A stretch of DNA of 64,000 nt from JBAZZQ01 sp041658725 (GTDB lineage: Bacteria; Planctomycetota; Phycisphaerae; JAAYCJ01), in NCBI GenBank assembly GCA_041658725.1, contig JBAZZQ010000009.1:20437-84436 (forward strand), written 5' to 3'. The first letter of the stretch is position 1. Every line of letters begins with the position of its first letter. Below are positions 62,666 to 64,000 of the stretch, piece after piece. Made by a program: the position numbers and the translations under genes. The notes beneath the pieces are model-generated. The model searched no databases. It saw only the letters and a list, made by a program, of their open reading frames with translations, and was not told the DNA's origin.

Positions 62666-62980
62666 TTATCGCCAATCTTGATCGTCAGGAAATATGTTGA
62701 CGAATTTGGTGCTGGTTCGCGGTTCCGCCATCATGTCGGCGACGGTGTCCCGCCATTTTTGATAATGGGCGGTTTCCTTGTGCCGGGCGGCGGCTTCATT
62801 GGTCCGATAGGCTTCGACCAGCACAAAGCGGGTCGGGTCATCCTGCTGCTGGATCACATCAAACCGGGCAATCCCCGATTCCTGAATACTCTGGCGGGCG
62901 TTTTCAACCGAGGCAGATTTGAAGGCTTCCACCTGATCGGGCTTGACGTGAACAAAAACATGGACAACGAGCATTTTCAT
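62666..62980 (-). CDS. Antibiotic biosynthesis monooxygenase (ABM)-domain protein
   Basis: The 104-residue dimeric ferredoxin-like-fold protein has VHVFVHVKPDQVEAFKSA, GIARFDVIQQQDDPTRFVLVEAYR and HKETAHYQKWRDTVADMM, as in LsrG/YgiN-type ABM proteins. These handle quinones or autoinducer-like small molecules. Function here is unknown. It is convergent with the CBM9-like gene. Confidence 0.85.
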   Translation of the reverse strand: MKMLVVHVFVHVKPDQVEAFKSASVENARQSIQESGIARFDVIQQQDDPTRFVLVEAYRTNEAAARHKETAHYQKWRDTVADMMAEPRTSTKFVNIFPDDQDWR

Positions 62981-63070
62981 GTGAAAATTTCCTTATGTCG
63001 ATATCTGGCCAAACTGATTTCCATTCATATTTAATTATATGGTTAAAAACCAATAAAAAGCAAATCTTCC

Positions 63071-63099
63071 TTGACACCCCAATATATTGTGGTTAAAAT
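63071..63099 (+). promoter_or_regulatory. nrdR promoter with NrdR-box-like palindrome in the spacer
   Basis: TTGACA (63071-63076) and TAAAAT (63094-63099) are spaced by 17 bases. The spacer holds CCCCAATATATTGTGG (63077-63092), whose core CAATATATTG matches the NrdR box (consensus ACACWATATAWGTGT-like). A repressor bound here would cover the spacer, suggesting autoregulation. Confidence 0.65.
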
Positions 63100-63160
63100 C
63101 ACAATTAATAGCACAGGTTGTGGTTCGATGGATTTTTGCGGTGGTTCTTTCAGGTAGCTT

Positions 63161-63664
63161 ATGCAATGTCCTTTTTGCAAGATGGACGATTCGCGGGTCA
63201 TCGACACACGGGTAACCGACGGCGGAAGTACGGTTCGCCGTAGGCGCGAATGCGTCAAATGCAGCAAACGGTTCACCACGTATGAAAAACCTGAAACTTC
63301 GGTCAGGTTGATGGTGGTCAAAAAGGACGGTTCCCGAGTTCCTTATGAACGCGGTAAAATCCTGACGGGCCTGCAAAAAGCGTGCTATAAACGGCCGGTC
63401 AGCGAAGGTCAGCTGGAAGCTCTGGTCGACCGCATCGAGGAAAAAATACTAACGACCTTCGATCGCGAGGTTCCTGGTAAATTTCTCGGTGAGCAGGCAG
63501 CGGGAGCCTTGAAGGATCTCGATGAAATCGCTTATGTCCGGTTCGCCAGCGTTTATCGGGAGTTTCGCGACGTCGGCGAATTTATCGAAGAAGCCCGCGG
63601 AATCATAGACTCGCAGTCGCGCGAGTCGCCGGGCCAAAAAAAGCTCTTTGAAGAAGATGAATAA
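63161..63664 (+). CDS. nrdR: Transcriptional regulator NrdR (ribonucleotide reductase repressor)
   Basis: The 167-residue protein has the N-terminal zinc ribbon (MQCPFCKMDDSRVIDTRV and RRECVKCSKRFTTYE) and an ATP-cone domain (LMVVKKDGSRVPYERGKILTGLQKAC), which senses ATP/dATP and represses nrd genes. It ends in a short acidic tail. CAGGTAG precedes the ATG. A terminator follows. Confidence 0.96.
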   Translation: MQCPFCKMDDSRVIDTRVTDGGSTVRRRRECVKCSKRFTTYEKPETSVRLMVVKKDGSRVPYERGKILTGLQKACYKRPVSEGQLEALVDRIEEKILTTFDREVPGKFLGEQAAGALKDLDEIAYVRFASVYREFRDVGEFIEEARGIIDSQSRESPGQKKLFEEDE

Positions 63665-63727
63665 CGAAAAAAGCACCAACGCCTTTATCTTTTGCAGGAA
63701 GTGCCCACGGCGGGTTGGTGTTTTACA

Positions 63728-63785
63728 GGGAGCGAATCTTTAACTGTTGGACCATCGATACGCAAGATTCGCTCCCATTTTTTTT
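63728..63785 (+). terminator. Rho-independent terminator after nrdR
   Basis: GGGAGCGAATCTT (63728-63740) pairs perfectly with AAGATTCGCTCCC (63764-63776) around a 23-base loop, followed by ATTTTTTTT. A second weaker hairpin (CACCAAC with GTTGGTG, 63677-63712 region) precedes it. Confidence 0.8.
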
Positions 63786-64000
63786 AGTCTCACAGAATCA
63801 GCATAGAAAATTGGTGGCTGTCTCACATTTCTAGAATTACGGAATTATATGGCAGGATTTTTTGAATATTCTGCCTAACCCAACCTTCGCACTTTGGCCT
63901 CTCTGACCCCGCTGGCGTGGTCGGCAATGCGGTTTTTTACCCAAAGGTCTTCACCACAAAATCGCTTCGTCACTCCGTCAGGCCGTCCACTTGCTCGACT
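63786..64000. other. Right-edge stretch with no assigned gene
   Basis: After the terminator there is no supported gene. On the minus strand a 41-codon frame is open from the window edge to a stop at 63875-63877, ending VREAKVRRLG. It could be the end of a gene outside the window, but its composition gives no family match. Confidence 0.4.

Noticed and set aside
63875..64000. Minus-strand open frame at the right edge (about 41 codons)
   Set aside because: It is open to the window edge but has no recognisable motif; it may be a gene tail or chance, so it is only mentioned in the edge entry.
1..64000. tRNA, rRNA or prophage genes
   Set aside because: The gaps were read for tRNA-like cloverleaf ends (GGTTCGANTCC arms), rRNA cores and phage structural or integrase genes; none was found.

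Overview
The window reads as an ordinary chromosomal segment of a free-living, Gram-negative-type bacterium of moderate G+C content, most probably a planctomycete (Phycisphaerae-like). That placement is an inference from the mix of exported DUF4091 and DUF6599-like proteins, pseudopilins of the type II secretion class, a TatA, several lipoproteins, an ECF sigma/anti-sigma pair and the style of the intergenic repeats. There is no rRNA, tRNA, CRISPR array, prophage or insertion sequence. The window cuts a HEPN gene at its left edge.

Layout. 1-365: tail of a HEPN/nucleotidyltransferase pair. 390-5015 (minus): a four-gene operon (HD-domain protein, MTA phosphorylase-like protein, exported seven-repeat protein, SAM methyltransferase). 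5153-9672: one-carbon metabolism (fhs, folD) with an exported DUF4091 protein between them. 9950-13439: thiS-thiG, a small membrane protein and a DinG-type helicase. 13643-15846: divergent transglutaminase-like protein and glycosyltransferase. 16046-20346: two lipoproteins, a FlgT-like exported protein and a PAS histidine kinase. 20383-22441 (minus): ECF sigma factor, putative anti-sigma factor and a coiled-coil exported protein. 22857-26352 (minus): a signalling module (HTH-receiver, HDOD-GAF-histidine kinase, receiver).

26631-38958: a DivIC-like protein, a four-helix-bundle gene, three pseudopilin genes (the last a very large GspK-like protein), hisF, a PilT ATPase, a membrane-anchored GspE-like protein that has lost its ATPase motifs, and a CvpA-like membrane protein with a large extra domain. 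38997-44859: hemW, pyrC, a flippase-like protein, a LOG-family protein and tatA. 44925-50477 (minus): smc and a P-ring (FlgI)-like lipoprotein. 50643-57492: orphan DNA methyltransferase, site-2 protease with CBS domains, coaD, an Nramp-Usp fusion (minus) and dsbD. 57520-60517 (minus): an M24 peptidase with accB and accC. 60881-63664: ruvX, a CBM9-like lipoprotein, a small monooxygenase and nrdR.

The intergenic DNA is unusual. At least nine families of short inverted-repeat elements, each with its own sequence word, fill most gaps and repeatedly touch or enter gene ends. In the pseudopilin locus, three different families have become the translated N-terminal leaders of three successive genes. 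The most notable observations are: these leaders; 22 Asp-Asn-x-Ser/Thr motifs in the GspK-like protein; the ATPase-dead GspE homologue beside PilT and the CvpA-like protein; a perfect parS-like palindrome at 57495-57510 in the same window as smc; an NrdR-box-like palindrome inside the nrdR promoter; and a repeat whose two hairpins differ by compensatory base changes.
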